Positions 29,732-38,835 of a DNA stretch of 41,743 bases are shown here, in pieces. Origin of the DNA: Burkholderiales bacterium (lineage in GTDB: Bacteria > Pseudomonadota > Gammaproteobacteria > Burkholderiales > Burkholderiaceae_C). The notes beneath the pieces were generated by a model. It saw only the letters and a program-made list of their open reading frames with translations. It did no database searches and had not been told where the DNA came from. Numbering within the stretch: the first letter of the stretch is position 1; each line of letters begins with the position of its first letter. The stretch lies in the NCBI GenBank assembly GCA_028868305.1, contig JAGWUS010000033.1, positions 1 to 41,743 of the forward strand, in the 5' to 3' direction. The translations under genes and the position numbers were made by a program.

Positions 29732-30781
29732 ATGAAAGCTCTGAATTTCCTGCTCCGAACGCGGGGACGCCAACGCCTGCACTGGACAGACCTGGTCAGC
29801 TACGCCTACCTGATAGTTGGCTTGTTCGTCATGTTTGCGCCTGTGCTTTGGCTGGTGGCATCTTCGTTCAAAACCGAATCAGCCATTGGCCAGTTTCCAC
29901 CGACGTTTTTACCCTACAGCCAGAAAATGGTGACGGTAGCCGGTCATGAGAAGCCATTGCCACTGTTCAGGGCTCGACTTGCAGACGGCAGCCAGCGCGA
30001 ACTGGTGCAGGTCAGCCGCATCGGCATCATGGCGACCATGGTGGATCCTGCAAATCCACGCGACACGGTGCAAGTCAACATCCGTCAGCGGGAACCGGTC
30101 AATGAATTGAAGTTTGCCTGGGGCAATTACACCGACCTGTTTGGCAAGTTCACTTTTGGCGTGTATCTCTGGAACAGTGTATTCATCACGGTGGTGGCCA
30201 CACTATTGACGCTATTGTTCAATTCGATGGCAGCATTTGCCCTTTCGAAGTACCGTTTCATAGGTCAAAAATCAGTCTTTCTGCTGATCATTGCGACCTT
30301 GATGATTCCTCCCACCATCATTCTGGTTCCTGTGTTTCTGGTGATCAATGAGGTGGGATTGCTAAATAGCCTGTGGGGTGTGATTTTCCCGGCGGTCGCC
30401 ACTCCTACCGGGGTATTTTTGTTGCGCCAATACATGCTGACCATCCCCGACGAGTTGATTGAAGCGGCGCGCATGGATCACGCCAGCGAGTGGCGCATTT
30501 ACTGGCGGATCGTGTTGCCACTCTCGGCGCCAGCTTTGGCGGTGTTGGCAATCTTTTCGGTCATGTGGCGTTGGAACGATTTCCTGCTGCCCTTGATCGT
30601 GCTTTCGAAAAGCGAGCACTTCACCTTGCAGCTCGCGCTCAATTCTTTCCAGGGTGAACTCAACACCCAGTGGAACTATCTGCTGGCCATGACCGTGATC
30701 ACGCTGCTGCCCGTGACGCTTGTTTTCGCCTTCCTTCAGCGCTACATCACCACTGGCATCGCCAGCGCGGGTGTGAAGTGA
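29732..30781 (+). CDS. Sugar ABC transporter permease (MalG/UgpE type)
   Basis: A 349-residue inner-membrane protein, longer than the usual 270-300. The extra length is a hydrophilic segment of about 80 residues after the first helix (about 50-130), predicted to be periplasmic, as in MalG-type proteins with a large P2 loop. The EAA motif is [25 protein letters not shown] chose the ATG at 29732 because GGGGAG (29721-29726) lies 5 bases upstream; the frame's GTG at 29705 lies within the preceding gene. The extra loop may contact the binding protein. Confidence 0.87.
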   Translation: MKALNFLLRTRGRQRLHWTDLVSYAYLIVGLFVMFAPVLWLVASSFKTESAIGQFPPTFLPYSQKMVTVAGHEKPLPLFRARLADGSQRELVQVSRIGIMATMVDPANPRDTVQVNIRQREPVNELKFAWGNYTDLFGKFTFGVYLWNSVFITVVATLLTLLFNSMAAFALSKYRFIGQKSVFLLIIATLMIPPTIILVPVFLVINEVGLLNSLWGVIFPAVATPTGVFLLRQYMLTIPDELIEAARMDHASEWRIYWRIVLPLSAPALAVLAIFSVMWRWNDFLLPLIVLSKSEHFTLQLALNSFQGELNTQWNYLLAMTVITLLPVTLVFAFLQRYITTGIASAGVK

Positions 30782-30815
30782 CCCACTGGCATGCACTATT
30801 GACAGGCCTCTGAAC

Positions 30816-31844
30816 GTGTCCACACTCGAACTGCGCTCCATCGAAAAGTCCTTTGACCAGACCGCGGTCATTCACGGTATTGACCTTGAAGTAAAAAAAG
30901 GCGAATTTGTTGTTTTTGTTGGACCCTCGGGCTGCGGCAAGTCCACGCTACTGCGCATGATCGCCGGGCTGGATGAACTCACCGCGGGTGACTTGCTGAT
31001 TGAAGGCCAGCGCGTGAACGACATTGGGGCGGCTGATCGCGGCTGCGCCATGGTGTTCCAGTCGTATGCACTGTACCCCCACATGACCGTTTTCGATAAC
31101 ATGGCCTTTGGCCTGGAAAACGCGCGCGTGCCGCGCCCGGAGATCCAGCGAAAAGTGCAGGAGGCTGCCAGATTGTTGCAGCTCGACCAGCTGCTGCAAC
31201 GCAAACCCACCCAGCTTTCAGGCGGCCAGCGCCAGCGGGTAGCCATTGGGCGTGCGATTGTTCGCAATCCCAAGATCTTCCTGTTCGACGAGCCATTGTC
31301 CAACCTCGATGCAGAATTGCGTGTATCGATGCGTGGCGAGTTGCGTGAGTTGCACCAACGGCTGGCTGCCACCATGATTTATGTGACCCATGATCAGGTC
31401 GAGGCCATGACGATGGCAGACAAAATTGTGGTGTTGCGTGCAGGCCGCATTGAGCAGGTGGGTACTCCCCAGGCGCTCTACGATACACCTGATAACGTGT
31501 TTGTAGCCGGCTTTATTGGCAGTCCACGCATGAACTTCATGCCTGCCGCCGTGGCACAGCAAGACCCAGCACTTCGCGCCGCCATGCCCTCAGCCGCCGC
31601 GCAAATTGGCGTTCGCCCCGAACACTGGCTACCCAGCAGCAATGACAAAGGTCTGGCAATCACCGTGCTGGGTAGTGAGTACCTGGGGGCCCAGCGTCTG
31701 GTACGGGGTCAATTGAGCGACGGCACATGCGTCGAGATTCTTATGGAAGGTGCCACAGAACCGAAGGTTGGCACTGTGACCCATATGACTCCGCATCCGC
31801 AGCGCTGGCACGCGTTCGACGCCACAGAACATCGCATCACCTGA
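30816..31844 (+). CDS. Sugar ABC transporter ATPase (MalK/UgpC type)
   Basis: A 342-residue cytoplasmic ATPase that powers the importer. Walker A is GPSGCGKS (36-43), the Q-loop Gln is at 82, the signature LSGGQ is 134-138, Walker B with the catalytic Glu is IFLFDEP (154-160), and the switch His is in [13 protein letters not shown]-terminal TOBE/regulatory domain (about 235-342) places it in the MalK/UgpC group. The start is a GTG at 30816, 34 bases after the second permease. The GH31 gene follows after 10 bases. Confidence 0.93.
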   Translation: MSTLELRSIEKSFDQTAVIHGIDLEVKKGEFVVFVGPSGCGKSTLLRMIAGLDELTAGDLLIEGQRVNDIGAADRGCAMVFQSYALYPHMTVFDNMAFGLENARVPRPEIQRKVQEAARLLQLDQLLQRKPTQLSGGQRQRVAIGRAIVRNPKIFLFDEPLSNLDAELRVSMRGELRELHQRLAATMIYVTHDQVEAMTMADKIVVLRAGRIEQVGTPQALYDTPDNVFVAGFIGSPRMNFMPAAVAQQDPALRAAMPSAAAQIGVRPEHWLPSSNDKGLAITVLGSEYLGAQRLVRGQLSDGTCVEILMEGATEPKVGTVTHMTPHPQRWHAFDATEHRIT

Positions 31845-31854
31845 GACTGAGTTT

Positions 31855-34008
31855 ATGACCCCTCTGAAAGGCTCTGACTGGGCACTGCATCCTGGCGGCA
31901 AGGATGCGGACGCCACCGCAGAGTTAGACCAAAATGGACAACTGCGAGTGGTGTTCCTTTCACAAAGCATGGCCCGTATCACCTGGGTCTTGGGGAGCGG
32001 ATTTCGGGAACCGCGCACCTGGTCAGTGGCCCCATTGCCTGCGGCGGAAATGCCCTGGGCTGGCAGAGCGCGGGAAAGCCTGGAAGGGTTCCAGCGTCCG
32101 GCTGTCGCTGTCCACACGATCAAAAACCAGCTGGCTACTGAAGCCCTGGCAGTACAGCTTGCCGGTGGAAGTGGCCGACCACTAAGACTGGTCTGGACAG
32201 ACCCGGTTACCCAGCACGTGTACCAAAGTGACCGCATTACCAGCGCCTACCTCAGCGAGCGTCGCACCGGTCTGGTCCGCCATTGCGTGGCGCGCGACCC
32301 GCGCGAACACTATTTCGGTCTGGGCGACAAGACCGGCCCGCTCAACCTGCACGGCCGGCGCCTGCGGTGCCTGGGACAGGATTCCATAGGTTATGACCCT
32401 GCCACTGGCGACCCACTCTACAAGCACTGGCCCTTCGTCATCACCCGCACGGTGGACGGGCTGTGGACCGGCATCTACTACGACACCTTGTCGGCCTGTA
32501 CCTTCGATCTGGGCTGCGAGCACGATAACTACCACGGCCTGTTCCGTACGCTGGAGATCGACGACGGCGATCTCGACTACTACCTCATGGTCGGCCACAC
32601 GCCCGCCGAGGTGGTGGCGCAGTTCGTGGCGTTGATCGGTGGCACCCATCTGCCGCCACGCTGGAGTGTGGGTTTTGCCCAGACCGCCATGGGCCTGGCC
32701 GACGCGCCCAACGCGCAACAGATGCTGGACCGCTTCATTGACCAGTGTGCCTCGCACCGCGTGCCGATTTCGTCGTTCCACTACGGCTCGGGCTACAGCA
32801 GCCGCGGCAAACAGCGTTATGTGTTCACCTGGAACCGTAGCAAGTTCCCTGATCCCGAAGGCATCAACCAGCGCTTCCAGTCGGCTGGCATGCGACTGGT
32901 GGCCAACCTCAAACCCTGCCTGCTGGACGACCACCCCGCCTATCCGGCACTGGCCGGGCAAGGTGCCTTCATTGAAGACGCGCAGACCAGCGAACCCGTG
33001 GTCGAACCCTACTGGGACGGCCAGGGTTCGCACCTGGATTTCACCCGTCCACAGGCCATTGCCTGGTGGCAGCAGCAGCTGCGCGAGCAGATCCTGGACA
33101 AGGGCATCGACGTCGGCTGGAACGACAACAACGAGTACGCTATTCAGTCGGAAGACGCCTTCTCCCATGGCTTTGGCCAGGCCCTGCCCATGCACCGCAG
33201 CCGCCCGCTGCATGCGTTGCTCATGACGCGCGCCACCTTCGAGGCGCAACAGGCCTGGATGGACCAGCAGGGGCTGGACGAGTCGGTTTTCACCGTCACC
33301 CGCGCCGGGCCGCCCGGCATCCAGCGCTACGCACAGACCTGGTCGGGCGACAACACCACCAGCTGGTCCACGCTCAAGTGGAACATCCGCACCGGCCTGC
33401 AGATGAGTCTGTCGGGCATGTTCAATATTGGCCACGACGTGGGCGGCTTTTACGGACCGGTGCCCGATGCTGAGCTGCTGTTGCGCTGGGTGCAGGCCTG
33501 CGCGCTGAACCCGCGCATGGTGATGAATTCGTGGAAAGCGGGCAACGTGACCAACCTGCCGTGGATGCACCCGGAGGTTACCGAGCTGGTGATACAAGCG
33601 ATCCGTCTGCGCTACCGGCTCATGCCCTACCTTTGGCAGTGCTTTGAGCGGGCCAGCGAACGCCATGAACCGATCATTCGCCCCACCTTTTTCAATTTCC
33701 CCGATGATCTCGAGTGCTTGCGTGACAACGATGAATTCATGCTCGGTGAACACCTTCTGGTCGCGCCGGTAGTGAATGAAGGCGAGCGTCAGCGCCGCCT
33801 TTACCTGCCAGCCTTGCCCGATGGAAAGGGTTGGATAGACTTCCAGACCCGCGCACGCCTGAGCGCTGGCGCTTGGCACGAAATTGATGCGCCGCTGGAT
33901 CGGCTACCGTTGTTGGTCGTCGAAGGAGCCGAGTTGCAGGTAGCCGCGCCCGCAGAAGGGGCGCTGCCCAGGTACGACGATCCAGTCTGCGAACAGCTTC
34001 GTTTTTAA
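31855..34008 (+). CDS. Glycoside hydrolase family 31 enzyme (alpha-glycosidase)
   Basis: A 717-residue retaining alpha-glycosidase. The nucleophile is D424 in GWND424NNEY and the acid/base D499 in TWSGD499NTTSW; the FNIGHDVGGF block is also typical of GH31. No signal peptide is present, so it acts in the cytosol on imported glycosides. In the sulfo-SMO pathway the GH31 partner is a sulfoquinovosidase. Here the sequence around the nucleophile (WNDNNE) and the stretch SGYSSRGKQRYVFTWNRSKFPDP differ from the YihQ type as I remember it (nucleophile in DFGE, an Arg-x-x-Trp sulfonate clamp). The true substrate may be sulfoquinovosyl glycerol or an ordinary alpha-glucoside. It ends 41 bases from the convergent flavin reductase. 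Confidence 0.85.
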   Translation: MTPLKGSDWALHPGGKDADATAELDQNGQLRVVFLSQSMARITWVLGSGFREPRTWSVAPLPAAEMPWAGRARESLEGFQRPAVAVHTIKNQLATEALAVQLAGGSGRPLRLVWTDPVTQHVYQSDRITSAYLSERRTGLVRHCVARDPREHYFGLGDKTGPLNLHGRRLRCLGQDSIGYDPATGDPLYKHWPFVITRTVDGLWTGIYYDTLSACTFDLGCEHDNYHGLFRTLEIDDGDLDYYLMVGHTPAEVVAQFVALIGGTHLPPRWSVGFAQTAMGLADAPNAQQMLDRFIDQCASHRVPISSFHYGSGYSSRGKQRYVFTWNRSKFPDPEGINQRFQSAGMRLVANLKPCLLDDHPAYPALAGQGAFIEDAQTSEPVVEPYWDGQGSHLDFTRPQAIAWWQQQLREQILDKGIDVGWNDNNEYAIQSEDAFSHGFGQALPMHRSRPLHALLMTRATFEAQQAWMDQQGLDESVFTVTRAGPPGIQRYAQTWSGDNTTSWSTLKWNIRTGLQMSLSGMFNIGHDVGGFYGPVPDAELLLRWVQACALNPRMVMNSWKAGNVTNLPWMHPEVTELVIQAIRLRYRLMPYLWQCFERASERHEPIIRPTFFNFPDDLECLRDNDEFMLGEHLLVAPVVNEGERQRRLYLPALPDGKGWIDFQTRARLSAGAWHEIDAPLDRLPLLVVEGAELQVAAPAEGALPRYDDPVCEQLRF

Positions 34009-34048
34009 CCCCGCGCTGCCAGCAGGAAAAGCTGCCCCGGCGATGCTA

Positions 34049-34582
34049 TCAGGCGTCGGAACCAAACCGGCCAAAACGGCTGCGCCAAAAACTCAATGCC
34101 GGGGCGTCTTGCGAGGCATACCGAACCACCCGCCCGAGAATAATCGTGTGATCACCAGCTTCCACCAGTTGATGTAACTCGCATTCGAACCAGGCTGCTG
34201 CGCCTTGCAGGCATATCCCCTGGCTGGAAAGATGCTCCTGAGGTACTCCGGAAAAACGTTGTTCCTGGCTTCCTGTGGCGAATTGGCGCGCCAGGTGTTG
34301 TTGCGGGTGGGATAGCACGTTGACCGTAAAGCCGCCCGAGCGAGTGAACGCCTCATAGCTGCTTGCCTCGCGGCGGATGCTCCAAAGCACAAGGCGAGGC
34401 TCTAGTGACACCGACGAAAACGAGTTGCAGGTCATACCCCAGTCGAAGTCCTGCCAATGGGTGGTCACGACGGTCACGCCTGTGCCAAAGCTGGCCATTG
34501 CCTGGCGATAGTTGGCATGGTCCTTGGGCGAGGGTATTGCGTTGGGCGTGCTAGCAGACAATGCATCGGGATGTAAGCGCAT
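34049..34582 (-). CDS. NAD(P)H:flavin oxidoreductase (SmoA-like flavin reductase)
   Basis: A 177-residue member of the HpaC/NtaB-type flavin reductase family, with the FMN-binding MTCNSFSSVSLEPRLVLWSI block (about 48-67) and the GDHTIILGRV segment near the C-terminus. It supplies reduced FMN to a partner monooxygenase. The partner here is the SsuD-like enzyme in the same operon, two genes upstream. I chose the ATG at 34582 because TGAGGGA lies 7 bases before it; a TTG at 34597 would overlap the aldo/keto reductase stop. In Agrobacterium the equivalent is SmoA. Confidence 0.85.
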   Translation of the reverse strand: MRLHPDALSASTPNAIPSPKDHANYRQAMASFGTGVTVVTTHWQDFDWGMTCNSFSSVSLEPRLVLWSIRREASSYEAFTRSGGFTVNVLSHPQQHLARQFATGSQEQRFSGVPQEHLSSQGICLQGAAAWFECELHQLVEAGDHTIILGRVVRYASQDAPALSFWRSRFGRFGSDA

Positions 34583-34593
34583 GGGTTGTTCCC

Positions 34594-35505
34594 TCAAGGG
34601 ACTACGTGTCCATTGGCCAGTTCATAAAGCTCGTACCAGGTTTGACGATCCATAGGTACGCGGGTGGCAGAGGAAAACTGCGCAATGCGATCCAGACGGT
34701 TGCTACCCATCACAGGTATTACACCCATGGGATGGTGCATCAACCAGGCGATAGCCACAGCACTTGCATCCACTCCGCTGGCCATGGCCAGTTCGGCCAG
34801 TCTAGGTGCCAGGCGCGCAGCTGTGGTGCCGGACCTGAAGGCCTCGCCGTGCAATCGCCCTCCGCCCAGAGGCGACCAGGCCATTAGTGGTGTGCGTTGG
34901 GCTTGTGCGTACGCCAGTTGGCCATCGACAAAAGGCTTGGTGTTCAGCAGGCCCAGTTCGATCTGGTTGATTTGCAGGCGGTGTTTCATGCGCGATTGCA
35001 ACAGATCGATATCCCAGGGCATAAAGTTCGACACGCCCACGCCAAGAACCTTGCCACTGTCGATCAAACCATCAAGGCATGGGCCTGTTGTATCCGGATC
35101 CATCAAAGGGTCAGGGCGATGGACCAACAGCAAATCAATCTTCTCTACACCAATGCGTTGCAGCGAACATTCCACACTCGCGGTCACGTGTGAGGGTGTG
35201 GTGTCGTAGTGTTTGACACGGGTGTTTGGCCACTTCCCGGACATCAACATAATGTCGGTCTTTGTCACAATTTCGATCTGTTCGCGCAAGGCAGGGCGTG
35301 CCTTGATTGCCTCGCCAAACAGGGCTTCGCAGCGGTAGTCGCCGTAAATGTCAGCATGGTCGAAGGTCGTGATGCCTTGAGACAAGCAACTGTCGATGCG
35401 TGCCAGATTGGCATTGACTGAGGCGTCGTCGGCTTCAGAGAGGCGCCATACGCCATAGGCAATGCGGCTCAGCGTTTGCCCGTTGGGGAGAGTAGAACGG
35501 TTCAT
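34594..35505 (-). CDS. Aldo/keto reductase (SmoB-like, candidate 6-oxo-glucose reductase)
   Basis: A 303-residue TIM-barrel reductase related to E. coli YdhF. The catalytic tetrad is D49, Y54, K82 and H129 (in FDHADIYG, VTKTD and LLVHRPDP), and the NADP(H) site is the C-terminal PVMGSNRLDRIA. In the sulfo-SMO pathway SmoB reduces 6-oxo-glucose, made by the monooxygenase, to glucose. That role fits the operon, though the family is broad. The ATG at 35505 was chosen because the upstream frame overlaps the monooxygenase gene and is not protein-like. The stop lies 11 bases before the flavin reductase ATG. Confidence 0.85.
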   Translation of the reverse strand: MNRSTLPNGQTLSRIAYGVWRLSEADDASVNANLARIDSCLSQGITTFDHADIYGDYRCEALFGEAIKARPALREQIEIVTKTDIMLMSGKWPNTRVKHYDTTPSHVTASVECSLQRIGVEKIDLLLVHRPDPLMDPDTTGPCLDGLIDSGKVLGVGVSNFMPWDIDLLQSRMKHRLQINQIELGLLNTKPFVDGQLAYAQAQRTPLMAWSPLGGGRLHGEAFRSGTTAARLAPRLAELAMASGVDASAVAIAWLMHHPMGVIPVMGSNRLDRIAQFSSATRVPMDRQTWYELYELANGHVVP

Positions 35506-35528
35506 GAGGTGGTCGGAGGAATGAAGTT

Positions 35529-36686
35529 TCAGCGGCGCAGGCCAGTGCCCAGGGGGGTGGCAGGCGTCGAAGTCGGCACGCGCCCATGGGCCTGGGCCAG
35601 GGACACTGTCTGGAGTTGAGGCAGCACTTTGCTGCCAAAGATTTCGCACTCCTGCAAATGCGGGTATCCAGAAAAGATGAAAGCGCGGATGCCCATCTTC
35701 ATGTAGTCGTGAATCTCGGAAAGCACCTGGTCGACGTTGCCTACCAGTGCTGCACCGCAGCCACTTCGCGCGCGGCCTACACCGGTCCACAGATGCGGCT
35801 CTATATAGCCCTCATCGTCAGCCCGTTCCCGGTTCGCACTCTGCAGGGACACGCCCAGGCTGGAGGCATCCAGCGCGCGTTTACGGATTTCCCGACCTTT
35901 CTCGTCGTCAAGCTGGGACACCAGTTCCCGCGCATATTCACGGGCTTCGATTTCAGTATCCCGGACGATGACGTGTACCCGCAAGCCATAGTCGAGCAGA
36001 CGGCCATGTTTTTCGGCCTGGGCGTGCACATTGCACATGCGCTGGGCGAGGATTTCCTTGGGCTCAGGCCACATCAGGTAGGTATCACAATGCGCGCCGC
36101 ACAAAGCCAGTGCGTCCGGGCTGTATCCCCCAAAGTAGAGCAGTGGTCCGCCATTGGACTGGTAGGGACGCACTGGGTCGGTGGACAGCCCCTTGAGGTT
36201 GTATATCTGGCCTTCGTAGTTGATCTCATCCTGCGTCCACGCCTGCTTCAGGATTTCAACCACTTCCCACGAACGGCGGTACCGGAAGGTGCTGTCTTCC
36301 TGCTGCCCTGGAAAATCCGATGAAATCACATTGAGCGTGAGTCGGCCCTCTAGCATATGGTCGAGCGTCGCCACAGTGCGTGCCAGCATCGCCGGGTGCA
36401 TCTCGCCACAGCGAATGGCAGCCAACATGTTCATGCGGGAAGTTCTGGGCGCCATGCCCGCAACAAAGCTCAGCGTATCCTGCCCCACTTGGTAAGACGA
36501 CGGGCAAAGGATATTGCGAAAACCAAGCTCCTCGGCGCGGGCGGCAATACGGCTGGCGTTGGTCCAGCTGCTGCGCAGATCACCCTCGGGCACACCGAGG
36601 TGGCGAAAATCGTCGGAACACAGCGGCGCAAACCAGGCAACTTCTGCACCTTGAATGTCTGCACCACGAATGGGAACAATGCTCAT
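35529..36686 (-). CDS. smoC: SsuD-like FMNH2-dependent monooxygenase, candidate sulfoquinovose monooxygenase
   Basis: A 385-residue luciferase-fold enzyme close to alkanesulfonate monooxygenase SsuD. Residues corresponding to SsuD W196, R226, H228, R297 and Y331 are W206, R236, H238, R307 and Y341, all shifted by exactly 10. The SsuD Cys54 position is not conserved (around SYQVGQD). It should use reduced FMN and O2 to cleave a C-S bond, releasing sulfite and an aldehyde. With a sugar importer, glycosidase, aldo/keto reductase and GntR regulator beside it, sulfoquinovose is the likely substrate, giving 6-oxo-glucose. It is the first gene of a minus-strand operon (monooxygenase, AKR, flavin reductase), with GAGGG just before its ATG. 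Confidence 0.82.
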   Translation of the reverse strand: MSIVPIRGADIQGAEVAWFAPLCSDDFRHLGVPEGDLRSSWTNASRIAARAEELGFRNILCPSSYQVGQDTLSFVAGMAPRTSRMNMLAAIRCGEMHPAMLARTVATLDHMLEGRLTLNVISSDFPGQQEDSTFRYRRSWEVVEILKQAWTQDEINYEGQIYNLKGLSTDPVRPYQSNGGPLLYFGGYSPDALALCGAHCDTYLMWPEPKEILAQRMCNVHAQAEKHGRLLDYGLRVHVIVRDTEIEAREYARELVSQLDDEKGREIRKRALDASSLGVSLQSANRERADDEGYIEPHLWTGVGRARSGCGAALVGNVDQVLSEIHDYMKMGIRAFIFSGYPHLQECEIFGSKVLPQLQTVSLAQAHGRVPTSTPATPLGTGLRR

Positions 36687-36700
36687 GTTTTGCCCTCGGT

Positions 36701-36714
36701 TTGATATGTATCAA
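36701..36714. promoter_or_regulatory. Inverted repeat TTGATA-TG-TATCAA between monooxygenase and GntR genes (candidate operator)
   Basis: Perfect 6-base arms with a 2-base spacer, 15 bases upstream of the monooxygenase ATG on one side and 70 bases before the GntR ATG on the other. Its position suits autoregulation and control of the minus-strand operon by the GntR protein. A lone TTGAT half-site occurs at 27330-27334 before the binding-protein gene. Confidence 0.5.
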
Positions 36715-36783
36715 TAGTAAATGAATTTAAGCCAGAATTGCAACAAGTACACCCCAGGATTTCGGATTTACCATACTTCACCC

Positions 36784-37503
36784 ATGAAAAGCGTATCTTC
36801 AACACAACCGGTCCCCGTCTACCTGCAGTTGGCAGATTTATTGATCCGCCAGATCCAGGCGGGCTATTGGCACCAGGGCGAACGGTTGCCGACGGAGGCG
36901 GTGCTTGCTGCATCGCTGAATGTGGCGGTGGGTACCTTGCGCAAGGCGCTGGCGCTGCTTGCTGAAAAGGATGTTTTGGAGCGGGTCCAAGGTTCAGGTA
37001 CTTACGTCAAGCGCGCCACGGGATCCAAGCGCCACTACGAGTTGTTTCGTCTGGAGTTGGTCACGGGTCCGGGTTTGCCGACTGCACGCATTCTGGATGT
37101 GGCCCGCATGAAGCACCCCCCCCACGTACCTTCACTGGCGAACGGAACAGCCAGTGAAGTTTGGCGCGTTCGCCGAATGCGTTTCCTGAACCAGACCCCG
37201 GTGGCCCTGGAGGAAATCTGGTTTAGTGGTGCCCATTGCGCAACGTTGCAGGCGGAAGAACTTGGAGATTCGATGTACCTGTTCTACCAAAATCGGTTTC
37301 AAACCTGGATTGCCCGTGTGGAGGACAGGCTTTCCGCTGCACCCACTCCCCCGTGGGCTCAGCCGCCTCTAGAACTCGTGCCTGGTGCCTGCGCTGGTTT
37401 TGTGGAGCGGGTATCCTGGACCGCTTCCCAAGTCCTGGCCGAGTTTTCACATACGTGGTTTGACCCCGCGGCTTGCCGCTACGCTTCTCGCCTGAGTCAA
37501 TAG
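36784..37503 (+). CDS. GntR/HutC-family transcriptional regulator with UTRA domain (SmoD-like)
   Basis: A 239-residue repressor. The N-terminal winged helix (about 9-76) has the GntR pattern PVYLQLADLLIRQIQAG...LPTEAVLAASLNVAVGTLRKAL and ends GSGTYV. A UTRA ligand domain (about 90-235) includes VWRVRRMRFLNQTPVALEEIW. Such proteins bind a sugar or its metabolite and then leave DNA. It is divergent from the monooxygenase operon, the classic position of a local regulator, and corresponds to SmoD. The ATG at 36784 gives the normal GntR start; an in-frame ATG at 36721 would add 21 unconvincing residues. Neither has a good ribosome site. Confidence 0.88.
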   Translation: MKSVSSTQPVPVYLQLADLLIRQIQAGYWHQGERLPTEAVLAASLNVAVGTLRKALALLAEKDVLERVQGSGTYVKRATGSKRHYELFRLELVTGPGLPTARILDVARMKHPPHVPSLANGTASEVWRVRRMRFLNQTPVALEEIWFSGAHCATLQAEELGDSMYLFYQNRFQTWIARVEDRLSAAPTPPWAQPPLELVPGACAGFVERVSWTASQVLAEFSHTWFDPAACRYASRLSQ

Positions 37504-37629
37504 GCCACGATCGCGGTGTTCAATCATCGCGGTGGGGGAATGGCTCGGATGCGATCACGATCCTGTGCAGGTCTTTCGCCGACTCCACCACTGTGTAGAC
37601 CGAGGGCTGACCGATGCTATATTGACCCG

Positions 37630-38835
37630 ATGACGAATCCTCTGCAAGGCTTGCGTGTGCTCGAACTGGGCCAGGTGCTGGCCGGGCCATTTGCGGGGGT
37701 CATCTTTGCCGATTTGGGGGCCGAGGTCATCAAGCTGGAGCGACCCGATGGGGGGGATGATGCGCGGCGCATGGGCCCACCTTTTGGCGCAAGCCCCGAT
37801 GGAGTCAGCCAAGCTGATGCCCTCATCTTTCATGTGTTCAACCGCGGCAAACAATCGGTCGCGCTGGACCTGAAAAGTGTGGACGGGAAAGCCGGGTTCG
37901 AGCGGCTGTTGGCCAGTTCCGATATCTTTTTGCACAACCTGCGTCCCGACGTACCACGTGCCCTTGGTATCGATGGACCGACGTTGTGTGCCCGCCACCC
38001 ACGGCTGGTTTACTGCGAAATTTCGACTTTTGGCAACACCGGTCCCATGGCGCTGCAGCCCGGCTATGAGCCGCTGATCCAGGCCTTTAGCGGTCTGTCG
38101 GCCACCAACGGCGGGCCGCTAGACCCGCCCATGCGCAGCGGCGCCTCGCTGTGCGACCAGGGCACCGGCATGTGGGCTGTCATTGGTGCCCTGGCCCTGC
38201 TGCAGCGGCGTCAGCAGACCGGTCGCGGCGGAGTCGTCAGTGCGTCCCTGCTGGAAACGGCCCTGGTCTGGAACGGCCAGAAAATGGACGCTCTGGTTAA
38301 CGAAGGCCGGCAGCCCGAGCGCCACCGCAGTGGTCACCCCGGTTTTGTGCCCTATGAAAGCTTTGACACGGCTGACGAGCCGCTGTTGATCTGCTGTGGC
38401 AACGACCGCCTGTTTGCCAAGCTGACGACAGCGCTGGAAGAGCCCGATTGGGCCAGTGATGTGCGCTTTGCCACCAACCGGGCGCGGCTGGAGCACAAGG
38501 CAGCGCTGCTGGATCTACTGATGCCGGTGCTGCGCAGGCGGTCGCGCGCGCACTGGCTGGTCGCGCTGGAGGCTGCAGGCGTGCCCTGCGCACCCATCCA
38601 CAGCCTGCCCCAGGCTCGCGCCCACCCCCAGGTTGAGGCGCTTGGCATGTTGCTACCGGTGCCGGGTGTTGCCGGACAAACCCCATTGCGCTTGACAGCG
38701 CTGCCGCTTTCCATTGACGGCCAGCGGCCAGCCCACCGCAGCCGCGCGCCTGCGCTGGGCGCGCACAATGATTTACATGGCCTGCCTGCGTTGGTGCCGG
38801 CCCCTATTGAATTCAAACCAGGAGACAAACCATGA
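37630..38835 (+). CDS. Class III CoA-transferase (CaiB/BaiF family)
   Basis: A 401-residue enzyme that moves CoA between carboxylic acids. The N-terminal LRVLELGQVLAGPFAGVIFADLGAEVIKLERP block is the family signature, and the catalytic Asp is in SGASLCD-QGTG (about residue 178). The substrate cannot be told. The ATG at 37630 was chosen over the frame opening at 37516 because the upstream part is not protein-like. The stop overlaps the next gene's start (ATGA at 38832-38835), so it is paired with a Bug binding protein, a frequent pairing in Burkholderiales for uptake and activation of an organic acid. A link to the sulfonate cluster is not shown. Confidence 0.88.
   Translation: MTNPLQGLRVLELGQVLAGPFAGVIFADLGAEVIKLERPDGGDDARRMGPPFGASPDGVSQADALIFHVFNRGKQSVALDLKSVDGKAGFERLLASSDIFLHNLRPDVPRALGIDGPTLCARHPRLVYCEISTFGNTGPMALQPGYEPLIQAFSGLSATNGGPLDPPMRSGASLCDQGTGMWAVIGALALLQRRQQTGRGGVVSASLLETALVWNGQKMDALVNEGRQPERHRSGHPGFVPYESFDTADEPLLICCGNDRLFAKLTTALEEPDWASDVRFATNRARLEHKAALLDLLMPVLRRRSRAHWLVALEAAGVPCAPIHSLPQARAHPQVEALGMLLPVPGVAGQTPLRLTALPLSIDGQRPAHRSRAPALGAHNDLHGLPALVPAPIEFKPGDKP

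Noticed and set aside
32182..33879. 565-residue minus-strand open frame
   Set aside because: It is antisense to the GH31 gene, whose catalytic motifs are intact. The frame is long only because codon bias removes stops.
35529..36686. Reading the SsuD-like gene as part of an ordinary alkanesulfonate (ssu) operon
   Set aside because: The importer nearby is of the carbohydrate CUT1 type, no SsuABC-type genes are present, and an AKR and glycosidase accompany it.
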